Assembly (NCBI RefSeq): GCF_000264905.1
Contig: NW_006763137.1
Location: forward strand, 808,719-872,718
Length of the DNA: 64,000 nt
Direction of reading: 5' to 3'
Source of the DNA: Stereum hirsutum FP-91666 SS1
Lineage: Eukaryota; Basidiomycota; Agaricomycetes; Russulales; Stereaceae
Shown here: piece by piece, positions 12,030-23,693 of the stretch
How positions within the stretch are numbered: position 1 is the stretch's first letter
Layout: each line of letters opens with the position of its first letter
Notes under the pieces: model-generated
What the model saw: only the letters and a program-made list of their open reading frames with translations
The model's database searches: none
What the model was told of the DNA's origin: nothing
Made by a program: the position numbers and the translations under genes

Positions 12030-13157
12030 ATGGAGACCCTACCCGTTCCCCTCGAAGTCATGGTCAAGATATTCACAGCCTGCGCTTCAGCGACCACACG
12101 ACTCCATCCCAACGTGGCTCCTATCCTTCTCACACGAGTCTGTCGCGAGTGGCGCACAGTAGCCCTCTCCACACCGGAGCTTTGGATGGACCTCTGCGTC
12201 TCGCCTGTCGTCCTCGGGTCTGAACCCGTCGCTCTAGCTCTCAAGACCTACCTCGCCAGTTCGAACCCTCTCCCAGCAAAGCTATCACTCACCGCAGCAA
12301 CCAACGACGAAAGGCTAGTGGAAGATGACTTTGTGCAGTACACGCTCCCCGTCGCGCGAGATAGCACGAACCTGACCTCGCTCGATATCTCCGTCCTGAA
12401 AATCGTTTCAACGCATCAGCAAGCGTCTCCGCCAGCTACGACGACGACATCACTCCCGGTTCCCTTACCACACCTCTCGACTCTCCGCATTGACACTGAG
12501 TATTTCACCTCCATCGCTCGTGTGATCGCCCTTCTCTCCGTCCCCAACCTCACATCTCTCCACCTCATCCGTACCAACCCCGCCTGGAGTATCAGAGACC
12601 AACAATACGTCAGCACATTCCTTACGCTCATTGCCACCGTTGCTCCCACTCTTCACACCCTCGAACTCGGCTTTCAACTAAGCTGGCTCAGTCAAGATCT
12701 CCAGCTGGCCCTCATCGACATCCACGCCCTCACTTCTCTTACCCTCCACGAAGTAGCCTACACCACCCCCGAATTCATGGAGAAGTTCACCTTGACATTT
12801 TCGCCCGACGGGAGTCTCGTTTCAGGGCAGAACGCCGGGTTGAAGAGACTGGTCATTGATATGAGTCACGGGGTGACGGACGCGAGGTGGTCGGACCACG
12901 AGATGTATGACATGTACATGAAGCAGTTCTTCCCGGCCGTCGTCGAGATGGTCCTTTCGAGGACCAAACGCCTCCCGAGAGCTGCCATCGACTCCGGTGC
13001 AGCCAGGCCACTTGAGTATTTCGGCGTCGGACCTCATTTCGCACAGGCGTTCAGGGGCGAGATCGAGGCGGAGTGGGATGAGGTTAAGCGGGGATGGGCA
13101 GACCTTGAGGGTATTGTCAACTTCGTAGAACGCGATACGGGCTGTGGGTGCTTCTGA
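12030..13157 (+). CDS. F-box domain protein, single exon
   Basis: An uninterrupted 375-residue frame. The N-terminus LPVPLEVMVKIFTAC (residues 4-18), followed by LTRVCREWRTVALSTPELW (35-53), is the F-box pattern of the large Agaricomycete families. The rest is Leu-rich with scattered LTSLHL, LHTLELGF and ALTSLTLHEV units, suggesting an LRR-like substrate-binding domain. F-box proteins usually dock substrates to SCF ubiquitin ligases through Skp1; the substrate cannot be told from sequence. The C-terminus is short and Cys-rich (GCGCF). A single exon is usual for this family. Start at the first ATG, right before the F-box. Confidence 0.82.
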   Translation: METLPVPLEVMVKIFTACASATTRLHPNVAPILLTRVCREWRTVALSTPELWMDLCVSPVVLGSEPVALALKTYLASSNPLPAKLSLTAATNDERLVEDDFVQYTLPVARDSTNLTSLDISVLKIVSTHQQASPPATTTTSLPVPLPHLSTLRIDTEYFTSIARVIALLSVPNLTSLHLIRTNPAWSIRDQQYVSTFLTLIATVAPTLHTLELGFQLSWLSQDLQLALIDIHALTSLTLHEVAYTTPEFMEKFTLTFSPDGSLVSGQNAGLKRLVIDMSHGVTDARWSDHEMYDMYMKQFFPAVVEMVLSRTKRLPRAAIDSGAARPLEYFGVGPHFAQAFRGEIEAEWDEVKRGWADLEGIVNFVERDTGCGCF

Positions 13158-14580
13158 GGTACGTGTGGTCACTAGTCAGGTCTGGTCGGTCGTGGTCCGT
13201 GCATAAGAGGCCGAGGCGTAGGATACTTATTGTTTGTCTTTCTCTAGCGTTCGCGACATGACTTCAGTTATACTTCTGTTCCTTCTACTGTCGTTCCGAG
13301 GTGAGTTTTACACCGCGGTCCCGCTACATAATCGAGGAAGCCCGACATCGGGGGAAGAGCTGATCGTGGTTAGGTCGGAGGGCTGCAAGACAGGGGTGGG
13401 GAAGGGGGACCACTTTGTAATTCCGCATCCGTATCCGTCCCGTGCATAAATAACGACTCTCTGGTACGAAGAAGCAAGATGTTCTCGTCATCATGAAGAT
13501 ATTTGGTGGAGATCGTTGCGCGCCTGTGTGGAACATGATCATTGGTTCATGATGGCGAGATGCAAGACGCCAGGTGCAAGGTGCGCGATGCCGAAATCTT
13601 AAGAAGAGAAGAGACTCAGCGGATGTAATATCCAGAACATGCTCGTGCCTTCACTTCGGTCACTAACACCACAGGAGTGTCGCGAGTATAAGGCGTAGCT
13701 CAGGCGCGAACGACGGGAGGTCGAGTTGTAGCCCGACTGCTTCTGGTGAGTCTGCATATGAGCCACAGAGACAGTCGAGGAGTGGAGGAGGTGTGGAGAC
13801 AGGAACGCTTTGCGTGAGAGGAGAAGGAGACGGCGAACAGAGATTCGTAAATCCTACCGCGTGTGTACCTCGCTCCCTCGCTTTGCTTCCCCTGCCCCGC
13901 ATAGTTCTGCTTCTCCCGTCTAGCTGCCGCCTCCACGTAAGTACTGGCACGCCCCGTGCCGCACCGCCGCCGACTATATGTAGCTCAAGCGCTCAATGCC
14001 AAAATACTTACGAAACAAGAATCATCGATCATCTGTCGTATGAACCGCTTTGCAGGTAATATTACTTGCAAGCCTGCGGCATGTGTATCCTTGTTCGAAA
14101 GTTAGGTGGCGGCCGCAAGGCTTGCTTGCGGCCTGGAAAAAAAGCACACGCGACCGGGATGGACTTCGCGGTGGAATGAGGGTCGGAACCATCAAGTACG
14201 GAATGTGCAGCTGAGGACTAGAAGACGCTCCTGTACAACTCCTGTACTTGTTGTAGCGAAAGCTGATACCCCGTTCTCGAATTTACGCGCGATGGGAGGA
14301 GTACTTACGATAGAACGGGGCGGGGGATTGGTTTCGTTCTCTCCAACCTCTAAAGGCGTTCCCAGAATCCCTGGTGGCATTGCTCATAAGCATCTTTCCT
14401 CTCCTTGAACTTCAGTCCAGGTTATGGAAGCTGCATGAAAGCTTGAGGAACTTCAGTGGATCATTCGCAACGATTCTCTGCAAGCAGCGTGGAAAACGCG
14501 CCGATAAAGACGTGTGTGGCACCCGGAAGATGGCCTGTACCACCACTCTGCCAGAAGCGTTAAACATGCAACTAATGAAG
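13158..14580. other. Intergenic region with an imperfect inverted repeat
   Basis: A 1.4 kb stretch without a supported gene. At 14068-14080 and 14112-14125 two 13-14 bp segments are reverse complements apart from one inserted base (GCAAGCC(T)TGCGGC type), so the transcript could fold into a GC-rich hairpin with a 31-base loop. Otherwise I see nothing. Confidence 0.45.
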
Positions 14581-14583
14581 GTG

Positions 14584-14660
14584 TTTGTTAGTTTCTCTGC
14601 GAGGAGGTCCTGACCGTCTGGGCGACGAAGAGGTCGACACCAGACCAGGACAAATATTGG
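14584..14660 (+). repeat. Decayed end of the complex repeat family
   Basis: Begins TTTGTTAGTTTCTCTGCGAGG and continues with GGCGACGAAGAGGTCGACACC. Both are recognisable mutated forms of the left tip of the complete copies (see 15418 and 48310). Only the tip is left; what follows is unrelated. Confidence 0.5.
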
Positions 14661-14894
14661 AAGGGATAACCTTCGGAGAGAGGTTATCGAAGGATTATCG
14701 AAGGGCGTCGGTCAAGAACAAGCCGGGTGCATGATGTCGCACAACAGGATGCGGCGAGGGTCGTGGCAATCGCAACTAGGCGTGTCATCGGGGATCAAAG
14801 CTGGTGTAGCAGAAAATGAATGTGTTATTTATTTTACCCAGCTGGCATAACACAATGACTGCGCGGTCAATGCGCGGTACATGATAATGTTGGA

Positions 14895-15010
14895 GCAACT
14901 GTATAGTACGGGTGTCTGTTGGCTTCCCTCCGAAGAGGTACTAATCTTCTGGGCCACGAAGAGGCCGACACCATACCAGGAGAAAAAAGGGAGGGCTAGC
15001 CTCGGTAGAA
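14895..15010 (+). repeat. Partial end of the complex repeat family
   Basis: GTCTGTTGGCTTCCCTCCG, then GAGGTACTAATC, GGGCCACGAAGAGGCCGAC and GGGCTAGCCTCGG, in the same order as in the full copies. The bases just outside (GTATAGTACG) also match those outside the copy at 48310, so the true family boundary lies further out than the TGTTAG tip. Confidence 0.6.
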
Positions 15011-15417
15011 TGCACTCAAAGCGCGAAAACTCCCCCAACAAAACCAAAGAACGAAAAGAGAAACAGGGCCATTGTTGGCGTCGTGCACGCGGTTTCAGTA
15101 CCGTCAGCAATGATGACGGGCATATTAGGGGGTAGTATAGGGAATAACGACCTAGGAGTCAGCTCCATTGTGGTCAGAGGGGCGTACCGGTCCAGAAGGG
15201 GAGTCCACTAAGTAATCCAATCCAAAAGGCTCTCTCTCTCCGCCTTGCCTACGTTAGGGTCATTTCTATACAGGCATGTTGACGTCAGTATACAACCATC
15301 ATCGCCGCCAAAACCCAAAGTCTGAGAGGATGTGACGTACGAAGGCCACTGTAAAGGTAGGACACGGCGCTCGTGCCGAACTGGGGGAGATAACCCCAAC
15401 GAGCGAGGAATCCGGGC

Positions 15418-18400
15418 GTATGTTAGCTTCCCTCTGAAGAGGTACTAACCCCCTGAGACACGAAGAGGCCGACGCCATACCAGAGGACATAGAGAAAGCG
15501 ACACCCCCGAAGGGGGTCAAGCAAGTTAAAAAATTGGACCATCCCCAAAACAATGCACGACGCTGGCCGGCATGTCCCTTCATGAGGGGTCAGGGTATTA
15601 TGTCCTGGGAAGCCACTGCATATCCCTCGAGGTTCTTGAGGCCAACGCAACGCGACTCTGCGTACATCCCCGTGACACCCATGGCCTGTGAATCGCGTCG
15701 CGAGCGATCCCAATCCATTACGGTCCCGGCTTCACCTGTATCCAATCGGGCGGCCTACGTGAACGAAGATGAGTGAGAATGTTGAACATGGAGAGAAGAG
15801 AGGGGCGCAAAAGGGTGCGAAATGAAGAAGGGAAACGACATGGGTGAACAACAGCCAAGGCGATAGAGGGGGAGTGCGATGGCACATGCGATGACAGCTA
15901 TGATGTCGGCGACCTATGACGTGGTGGATCTACAGTGGATGAGGGATAGCTAGACTTCGCAAGGAAGGTAGGAGGAACTTGGCAGCAGGTGTAGGAGAAA
16001 AGTTGAAGTAACTCACCTAGTGTCCGGTCCGACTCAGCGAGGGAGGGAGAAGACGATGGTGGTAGAGGAGAGAGAAGTTGGAGGATCATAAGCGAGCTCA
16101 GGTGGGGATTTATATGCCAGAGAAACGATTCAAACTCCCCCCGGCAAAAGGCATAAGGACAATAGGTCGGCGAAACATACCGAGCCCCGCAGGCCGAAAC
16201 CCATGAGGCTGGGGGATGAAATAAAGTCTTATCTGATTGTATCGCAGGAAAGTCACGGTACCCATAGATTGGCACCCATAAAGGCATTGAACCGCATTTG
16301 GCAGCGAATGCTGGGACCCACAAAGCGCTGTGGCGCATGTTTTGGAAGACAAAATGAGGATTATCGATAACCGCTGGGCCGTTTCGCATGAATTTGACAT
16401 CACTTTGTGCGCATTTACAACATCAATATTATAGCACAAGGGGATCGAGGGGAACAAGCTGAGGGAGTTGCAAAGGGAGGGAGAACTCAGAGTTTGGTGG
16501 GCCCGATCACGAATTTCAAAGTTGGTTTTGGAAGAAAGAAGTTCGAACCGGTCCGCGCGTGCGAGATTCTCGGCAACATCCGGCGCCTCAGCAAACCGGT
16601 GGCGATCGGACACCACCACCTCAGAACCTCTCCTCTACCCTCGAGCTCATTGAGAGCAGAAGACCCTTGGATAGACCGGCCTCTTTCTCATAAGCATAGT
16701 GGGACTCTGTTATAGACGTATGGCTGTTCGCACTAGAGGTCTCGCCTTTTCCCCGTGCTTATCGTTCGCCACAGCCTTGAGTGCCGGCTTGTCACCGAAT
16801 GCGGCAGCTGCTTTGTGCTCGTCGCGAAGGGGCTATGACTCCCCTGAGATCCATCAGATAACGCGTCTCTTAGTCTCTCTGGAACATTCGCTCAGCTTTG
16901 TTATTGTTGCTTATGAGCTGTATATTCTGCCGTGGCATTGTCTGATCCGGCCAGCTGTAGGAGTCTGAATCGGTGCGACAAGATTTAAAAAGGCCCTCCC
17001 TCGCTGCCTCAACTCTCCCCACCTTCTCTTCTCTTTACTATTCGAGTCTACATCTATATCTTCTTCTACTTATGTCTGCCCTACAATGACTTGCGTCCCA
17101 GGTGAGTCAGCCCTCTAGACTCACTGAGCACTCTATCGCGATGCCGTCGCCGTCGACGATGTCATACCGTCGTCGTCATCATCGATGACTTGTCCAACGA
17201 TTGGCCATGGATCGTGTGTTGTAGTCCATTGGCTGTTCACTTATTGCAGACGTGTACAGTGTCGCTTGCTGTGCGGCCCATGTCATTCGTGTCGTGTCCA
17301 CATGCTATCCTCTTTTTCGTAGTCTCATGTGTCTTCCTCGTTCTTCTTGCACCTTCTCTTGGCATCAATACTCACCCAATCTCCCTCCACGACAGGCCAC
17401 TCAACATATGTTCCTCTCAAGAGCCGACGGTATCTGCAGCACCATCTCCTCCATGTACAGGGCGACCCGCCGCAGCGTTGAGCGCTGAGCCTGAACAATA
17501 TTACCAGGAACGATACAACCTTCGGAATCGGGACCCACCCGGTTCGATGTGTTGGGCCGAAGCGTTCGGGTACGACCGTAAGACTTAAGCAGCCTCGACA
17601 GACAGTTCTCGTATGCTTGCGTACGAGCCGTTCTTGGTGCGTGCTGGACGCAGGGTCACCTGGCTATGCGCCCGTCCGGAGATGCCCCCGGTACACGGAC
17701 GGTGGCTTCTGAGGTGGTTTGGGACCAGGGTTGGCCTTCATGATGACGAGTATTGGTTGTGCTGCATGAGGGCTGGACCGGTCAACAGAGCCCTCCGCTC
17801 GTACTCCTCCCGAGTGCGAGCAAGCTGCGTCCACTTCTCTTCTCCTTCCACTTCATCTCGCATTGACGTCAACTATATCTTGAGCGAAGTCGAGCCCTTC
17901 TGCTGCATAGGCCATGGACTGCTTCATGACGTGGGAGCCACAGGTGGCGCATGGGGCGCCAAGAACCCCCGAAGCATTGCCCTACCCAGAGCTTGAGATT
18001 TCGTTCTCAGCCTCACGGGATGGTCCAATCTTTTCTTTCCCTCACCCCTCGTGGGCGTTTCCCCCCCTCTTCCAGTTTCGCCTTTGGGCCAGCGAGTGAA
18101 GATTGAATCTTCTGGATTTGTGCCGTTGAGGCGTCATGATTCTCTTTCCAGAATCGAGCAACGCGTTCACCGGTCGCGGATTTTGTGCGTCACATCCTTC
18201 TCTTCTCTCGTCGACTTTTATAGTTCAATACTGACGCTTGTGCATGCAGAAAAAAACCAAAACAATAAAGACCGTCGTGTGGGCAGCGTGGAGACAGCCT
18301 TTGGATATTCTGGCTGGTTTTAGGTCGTCTGAAAGTTGAGGGTAGTCGGCGTGTATGCATGGTGCTACCTTCTACAATCAATTCTCTTTTGTTGCTCGGC

Positions 18401-18650
18401 GTGCGAATCCCGCAGGAAATGCTCCAATCCTTGGAATTCCGCCTCTTCGCGAGGTGTTTTGTCTGAGGAATGTCATTTTGACTTCGTGTCGCTGAGTCGG
18501 TTCCCCTCTCCGTTTCCTTTATCTCTGCGTTGGTGTATCATGCAGCTTTAGTTGTTTGGGCCGTTGTCACTTTTATTGATCGTTCATTCTGGCTACTGCC
18601 GATTTCGTTGTGTCCGACTGTGGTACCTCCGAGTTGTTCGATGCAAGCTA
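15418..18650 (+). repeat. Complex repeat, copy 1 (about 3.2 kb)
   Basis: Matches, at high identity in many blocks, the reverse complement of 30207-33610; its left 1.2 kb also matches 48310-49465. Order from left: tip TGTTAGCTTCCCTCTG; a hairpin ACCCCCGAAGGGGGT; an end module of about 230 bp nearly identical in all copies (about 15500-15740); a minus-strand TATA (near 16110) with a start and a GTGAG donor after it; a middle part; a plus-strand promoter ATTTAAAAAGG (near 16984) whose first exon ends CCCAG before GTGAGTC at 17102; and a block at 17460-18050 almost identical to copy 2, containing a 127-codon frame at 17613-17996. Changes between copies in that frame are mostly non-synonymous, so I do not call it a gene. 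The small minus-strand ORF intact in copies 2 and 3 is broken here by a 21 bp deletion. The right end is worn and fixed only to about 50 bp. Confidence 0.75.
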
Positions 18651-18929
18651 TTCTGATGTGATAGTCACAACCGGTGCGTATGATACAAATCAAGAAAAGT
18701 CTACGCTATGTTCAATGTGCTGTAGATCTTGCAGAGAATTAGGGCGTATAGTGAGTGTGTATGTTACAAGTACAAGGGAGTGCGAGAGATAGAAGAGTTC
18801 GAGAGCAAACCAAAGCAAAGGGTCACAAAACAACCACGCGTCATCGAAAGCGACACGAAGACCCCGAGTTATCGACCAACCGTTCCTGCCGGCAAGCCGA
18901 CCAAATAAGCAGAAGGGTTTCCACCCTGC

Positions 18930-21900
18930 TCACCCCTTTGTCGACGAGCCTCCCCCATTCGCTCTCATAGCCTCTTTGTGCACCTCGCTAGACCATTTGA
19001 AAAAATTGCATCTCCATTGATGGTCTACTTCGTCTCGCAGTCTCTCCATCCTTCCCTTATCGTACCCTGGTCCTACGGGTCTATGCACCGCGTAAATCAA
19101 TCAGCCAACTTGCATTCGTCCGTATGCGGCCATACGGCATAAAAAGGATGCGACGGGAGGAAGAGAGTAGAGAAGAGGAGAAGACTGAGAACGTACCTCG
19201 AGCAAATAAAAAACGTCTTCCCCTTATTCGGACCCGGCTTATTCACCCTCAACTCCTTCGTAGGTTCGCCATGGACAATGCACTTCGGAGGCTTAAGCGG
19301 CTTGAACAACGTCGACCAGGCGTCTTTGCTACTCTCTCCGTCATTACCGTTTCCGTTGGGTTGAGAGGAGCCAGGCTGACGCAGAGAGAGTGGTGACGAG
19401 GGAGTGGGAGGGAGAGAGACGGGTTCGGCTTGTGATAATGGTGGTATCTCGACGTCGGCGTCGTCAGACGCTATTACTTCTGGTTCTGCTTTCGCTTCAA
19501 CTGCTCCCTCCTCTAGTCCTAGTGCGTTGAAAGCGGGAGTTATCTGTGGTTCAGGCTCGAGCTTAGGCAGGAGCTCGGGTGGTGGCGGCGGCGGCGATTC
19601 GATGATCTCGATGGAAGGGTCAGCGACGACTCGGCGGCGCTTGCGCATAGTCGATGGGGGAGGCATCGGCGGGCCATCAAGAATCTCGATGGAAGGATCA
19701 GGTGCCAGCTGACGTCGTACACGATTGTTATTGTTGGTAACGGTGGGCTTGTCATTCTCGTCATCTGTCGAGTCAATCTCGATGACGTCTGGATCTGGTT
19801 CGGGCTGCGAGGATGGTGGGGGCTGTGGTTGCGAAGATGGAAGGAGAAGAGTCTGTGGTTCTGGCGATGGTGGAAGTTGCACTGGAGGTGGAACAGGTTG
19901 CGAACCCGATGGTCCAGAACCCTGGGCCTCCGATTGCGAAGACGTAGGCTGAGACGAACTCGGGAGTGGCGTCGAGCTAGGAGGCTTCACGAAGAACTTC
20001 GAAAGCGTCGCCTGTCCCTCGAGTTGTGCACCCTTTCCCTTCCCTTTGACTTTGCCCTTTCCCTTGGCGGTCTCCTTCGTGGTCTTGGCTTTCTTGTTGG
20101 AGGTAGAAGGGAATGATTCAGCGGCCATAGACCGCTTAGTTCCGCGCGAGGATGAGTCGGCAGGTTGGCGAGCGGAGTGTTTCTTGGCAGGCGAGCCGGG
20201 TCGAGATAGTTTGCTGGGAGAGGGAGGGCAAGATGGTCGGGTGGCTGTAATTTGAGTGGGCGCAGGAGGATGAGTTTGTGTTGAAGTGGGCGGGGTTTTC
20301 GGTCGGTTCATGGAGGAAGAGGAGGGCTGTGGCTGGGAGGAAGGCGCGGATGTACTGGTGCTAATCGACACGCCGACCGATTGCGAAGCGGGCGGGACAT
20401 CGTCGGCAAGGATATGAGATGTAGGTGGCTGTACGGCAGACGACCTGGGCTCTCCAGCAGGAGCAGAAGGAAGGTGGGCTTCCAAAGCGTCGAAGGCACC
20501 TGACAGGACGGACGTGCCGCCCACAGCTGTAGGTTGCGAGGCACTCGGTGCAGGGGCTGCTTCGTTTGCACCAGAAGTAGAAGCGACGGCGACTCTGCTC
20601 ATAACCCGTGGCTTGGACTTTGATTTCTGCGAAGGATCAGGTGCGGGATCGTCACCCTTCTTCCCGAAGAAATTAGACAACACCATCTGCTTGCCCTTCA
20701 ACTCTTCCCAAAATCTCGCAGCTATCCTGGGCGGTTCTCGTCCCTCGAATTCGCCTTCGACCGTACCTTCCGCAGAAGGCGCTGCGTTATCTGCTGTCAA
20801 CGGTGGCATTCTCATAGCTTCGCGGAGAGTCAATATTTCACCGGATGGAAGAGTGATGGAGTCGTGAAGATCGACGTAGACAGGACAATGGTCTGAACCC
20901 TTGATGGTGGGTTCGATGTCGCCATGTTTTATCCAAGGCATAAGCCCTGGAGTAACGAGGATGTAGTCGATTCTTGAACCGTAGTTGCTCTCGCGACCTC
21001 CGATCTTCTGGTTCCAACCTACGTCGCAAAACAAAGTCAGTGTTCTGTATGTGAGGTAGACAACAATACACCTCACATGTATACATTCCCTTCCTATCCG
21101 GCCAAAACCTCCTCACAACGTCGATCATCTTTCCTTTGGGGTCCAGCCATTCGTAAAACCAAGCTCTACATGGCGGCTCCCAAAAGCCCTCCTTACAACT
21201 CGGCAAATGTCCATCCCCATGGTCTATCGGCTCGGCACACACGTTGATATCGCCCACAACAATAACCTCCCTCTCCTCCCTCTCCACCAATATCCTCACT
21301 CTCTCCTCTAACATCCTATGGTAATTCAACTTAAACGGTAGTCTTGCGTCTGACGTCTCGTTAGGGCAGTAGAGATTGATCAAAACGAAGAGACCAAAGT
21401 CGAGAACAAGAGCTCGGCCCTCAGAGTCGAGCGAGAGAAGATCTGTAGGCTTAGATTGCGTAGTGGGGTTCAGGTCTTCGGACGTCGGGTTGGATGGCAT
21501 GAGAGACATGGTGTGTGCTGATGGATAGGTCGAGGAAATGCGTTCATGTGGCGAGAGAGGAGGTCGAGGTTGGATGAGCCCAGAGAGTCCTTCTTCAGCT
21601 TTAAGAGGGAGTGCGGTATGGGTGGAGGTATAGACTGCGACGCCACTGTAGCCACCCTTCGCTGTGGGGAGGGAGAAGAAAGAGTCGTAATTCTCTGGGA
21701 CAGCGATGTTGCGCGTGAGAGCTTGACGCGTTGTTTTCATCTCTGCAGGTGATAGATTTTAGAAACCGAAAATCAGGAGCAGATTAGACCGACGGCAATG
21801 GAGGACGAGCCTTGAAAACAAAGGATGTCTGCGTGCAGTGCGTCCAGTATCTCGCCCCATGTCTTGAATGTGTTCCATCTGACAGATGAGATATAAGAGA

Positions 21901-22073
21901 CAGGTCCGTAGAGAAGGTCAAGGTAGGACTTACGGATAATATTGCGGGACAGTACGGACGCCATTCTATTGAACTTGAACGCGTCAGAAAGTGGCAAATA
22001 TGAGTACAGACGCGTCTTCAGCGCGTTCTCGCGTCCGAACTGAGCTCACCAAGTTCCAAGTCAATATTCTCAT
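18930..22073 (-). CDS. apn2: Class II AP endonuclease Apn2 with PIP boxes and GRF zinc finger, 6 exons
   Basis: Minus-strand exons 22073-22050, 21965-21934, 21878-21811, 21742-21077, 21018-19197 and 19080-18930 close to 920 residues. It cleaves abasic sites and removes 3' blocks in base excision repair, in the nucleus. Exonuclease III-fold motifs in order: MRILTWNLNGVRT; ADILCFQEMKTTRQ (metal-binding Glu42); VVGDINVCAEPID; GRESNYGSRIDYIL; GSDHCPVYVDL (catalytic Asp-His). Two PCNA-binding-like boxes follow: QMVLSNFFGKK and QATLSKFF. A long Pro/Ser-rich linker leads to the C-terminal GRF zinc finger (KCIVHGEPTKEL ... FFICSR, QWRCNFFKW), split by the last intron. Intron 3 needs a GC-AG donor (TTCAAG then GCTCGT) to keep CFQEM. 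The linker makes the protein longer than most Apn2. It shares a 257 bp divergent promoter with Bud20. Confidence 0.92.
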
Positions 22074-22330
22074 GTCCTGACCGACTTATACTATGACCAA
22101 TGACGAGCAGAAATAAGACAATTGATTCCAAAGACCGGCCAAAAGGAGGGTATGAGGTTGCTCAGGAGAGGATGAGTACACCGGCAAATCGTTTCGGAAG
22201 CAAAGACGCTCTGAGACGCGCCAGTTCTCACGCTCCACGTGGGCGCGAATTTCTGGGCAATTTGCAACGACTTTTGCTTTCGCCACACAGTTCCTCTCCT
22301 CTCTATCCTCTACTACCACAATACCTCACA
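22074..22330. promoter_or_regulatory. Divergent promoter region Apn2 / Bud20
   Basis: Only 257 bp separate the two divergent start codons, so the promoters and 5' UTRs must overlap or abut. I see no canonical TATA box. A palindromic CACGTG lies near 22237 (a possible bHLH site). Confidence 0.55.
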
Positions 22331-22880
22331 ATGGGTCGTCTTCGTCGCTCAAGAGCACATCACGCACGACGAGACGTTCATCGTGCTTCAAGAACAAGAG
22401 TGCGTCTTGTAGTCCCCTCCTGCTCGATATCTGGCTTACCAGAAGTTTGCATTACAGGTCCGGACAAAGGATTTGGACCAGATTCAGCTCATCGATCTCG
22501 ACCCAAAGGTACGCTTAACCTATCGTCTAGCTGTTCCTACCATTTTTAACCCTTTTCTTCGCTGCAGAACCGTGCAAAGCTCGAAGCACAACCCATTGAC
22601 TATGAGCTCCCCGGCCTTGGGCAGCATTACTGCGTCGAATGTGCAAAGTGTGTACTCTCCATCTTTCGTGTTTGCCTTCCAATCGTTGAACGAGACTATT
22701 CTGGATGTCAGACACTATGAGACCGACGCTGCACTTCAGTCGCACTGGAGGAGTAAAGTTCACAAAAGACGCTGCAAAGCTCTGAAAGAGCCGGCGTACA
22801 CGATTGAAGAGTCCGAGAGGGCCGCTGGTCTAGGCAAGGACAATGGGAGACCTAGTGCCAGTGTGATGGAGACTTCGTGA
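22331..22880 (+). CDS. bud20: Bud20/ZNF593-type C2H2 zinc finger, ribosome biogenesis, 4 exons
   Basis: Exons 22331-22399, 22458-22508, 22568-22647 and 22712-22880 give 122 residues, the usual family length. Bud20 is a shuttling factor that helps export pre-60S ribosomes. Seen: the basic N-terminus MGRLRRSRAHHARRDVHRAS; RTKDLDQIQLIDLDP; the C2H2 finger YCVECAKHYETDAALQSHWRSKVH (intron 3 lies inside it, after CA); then KRRCKALKEPAYTIEESERAAGLG, all family hallmarks. Splice phases are 0, 0 and 2, and every intron is short GT-AG. Confidence 0.93.
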
Positions 22881-23693
22881 TTGGGCCATTCCATGTTTGC
22901 TTTCGTTTTTTCTTTGTATCTTGGCTGGCTGTAGGAGTATGTGGGTAATTTATTCGCGGTACGTCTCTTGTGCTATGGACATTCGTTCTCACACTGAAAT
23001 CAATATAAACTACTCCAGTGATCTTTACGACGTACAGATTTTGTCTTGCTGTCAAAGCATCATACCAACGTCCTCGTTTGGTAATGATCAGCTCCAGTGC
23101 TGCACCCCGCTTGCGACGCCATCCTGTCCTGGGCGCTCCGTTATCGCAGTATATCGTCTTCGTTTTCTCCCTTCTGTGGCACCAGCGTGTCCTCAAACGC
23201 CTTGCTCGCAGATGGCCCGCCGCTTTTAGGCTCAACGCAACTAAAGGAACTCTAACCTATATCATGAAATGGTTGCCATGATCTTCTTCACTAACCTTAA
23301 ACACATACGGTGTATATGAAGCAATGTTGAATCGGTACACCCTCGGTATTGCATATGCCTTTCTTTGGTGCGAGGCTAGAGATGCAACTTGGACGTGGAA
23401 ATCTCCTCTCCTTCTCCCCTGCTCTGGTTATCTGATCCATTCGAAGAAGGTATGCGCAGGCTTGGGTGTCGTCCTCGGCGAACTTGTTCAGTCCGGTTCA
23501 TATTGCCTTGCTCAGCTGCTACTGTGGATCTCGCTCCGAAGGCTCCATAATTCCCGTGGCGCTCATTAATACAGTCATCAAGATTCTCCTTCTCCCTTAG
23601 CCTCGTGCCATTCCCCGTTCTTTATATTGTGCCTTGAGGTCCACCCGTACCAGCGCTCATCCCCCTTTCCCCCTGAAATTCACTCTCAAAACG
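22881..23693. other. Intergenic region upstream of exonuclease copy A
   Basis: An 813 bp gap. The right 200 bp (about 23490-23620) resemble the region just upstream of exonuclease copy B (about 25800-25900): shared CTGTGGAT, TTCCCGTGGCG/TTCTCGTGGCG and AGATTCTCCTTCT. This indicates the promoter was duplicated with the gene. Nothing else supported. Confidence 0.5.

Noticed and set aside
16540..16560. GGTTCGAAC-like sequence (also in copies 2 and 3) as a tRNA B box
   Set aside because: The reverse complement GTTCGAACC is repeated with the element; no A box or cloverleaf can be drawn around it.
17613..17996. 127-codon frame in repeat copy 1 as a gene
   Set aside because: The matching frame in copy 2 differs mostly by amino-acid-changing substitutions and a two-base indel, so purifying selection on a protein is not supported.
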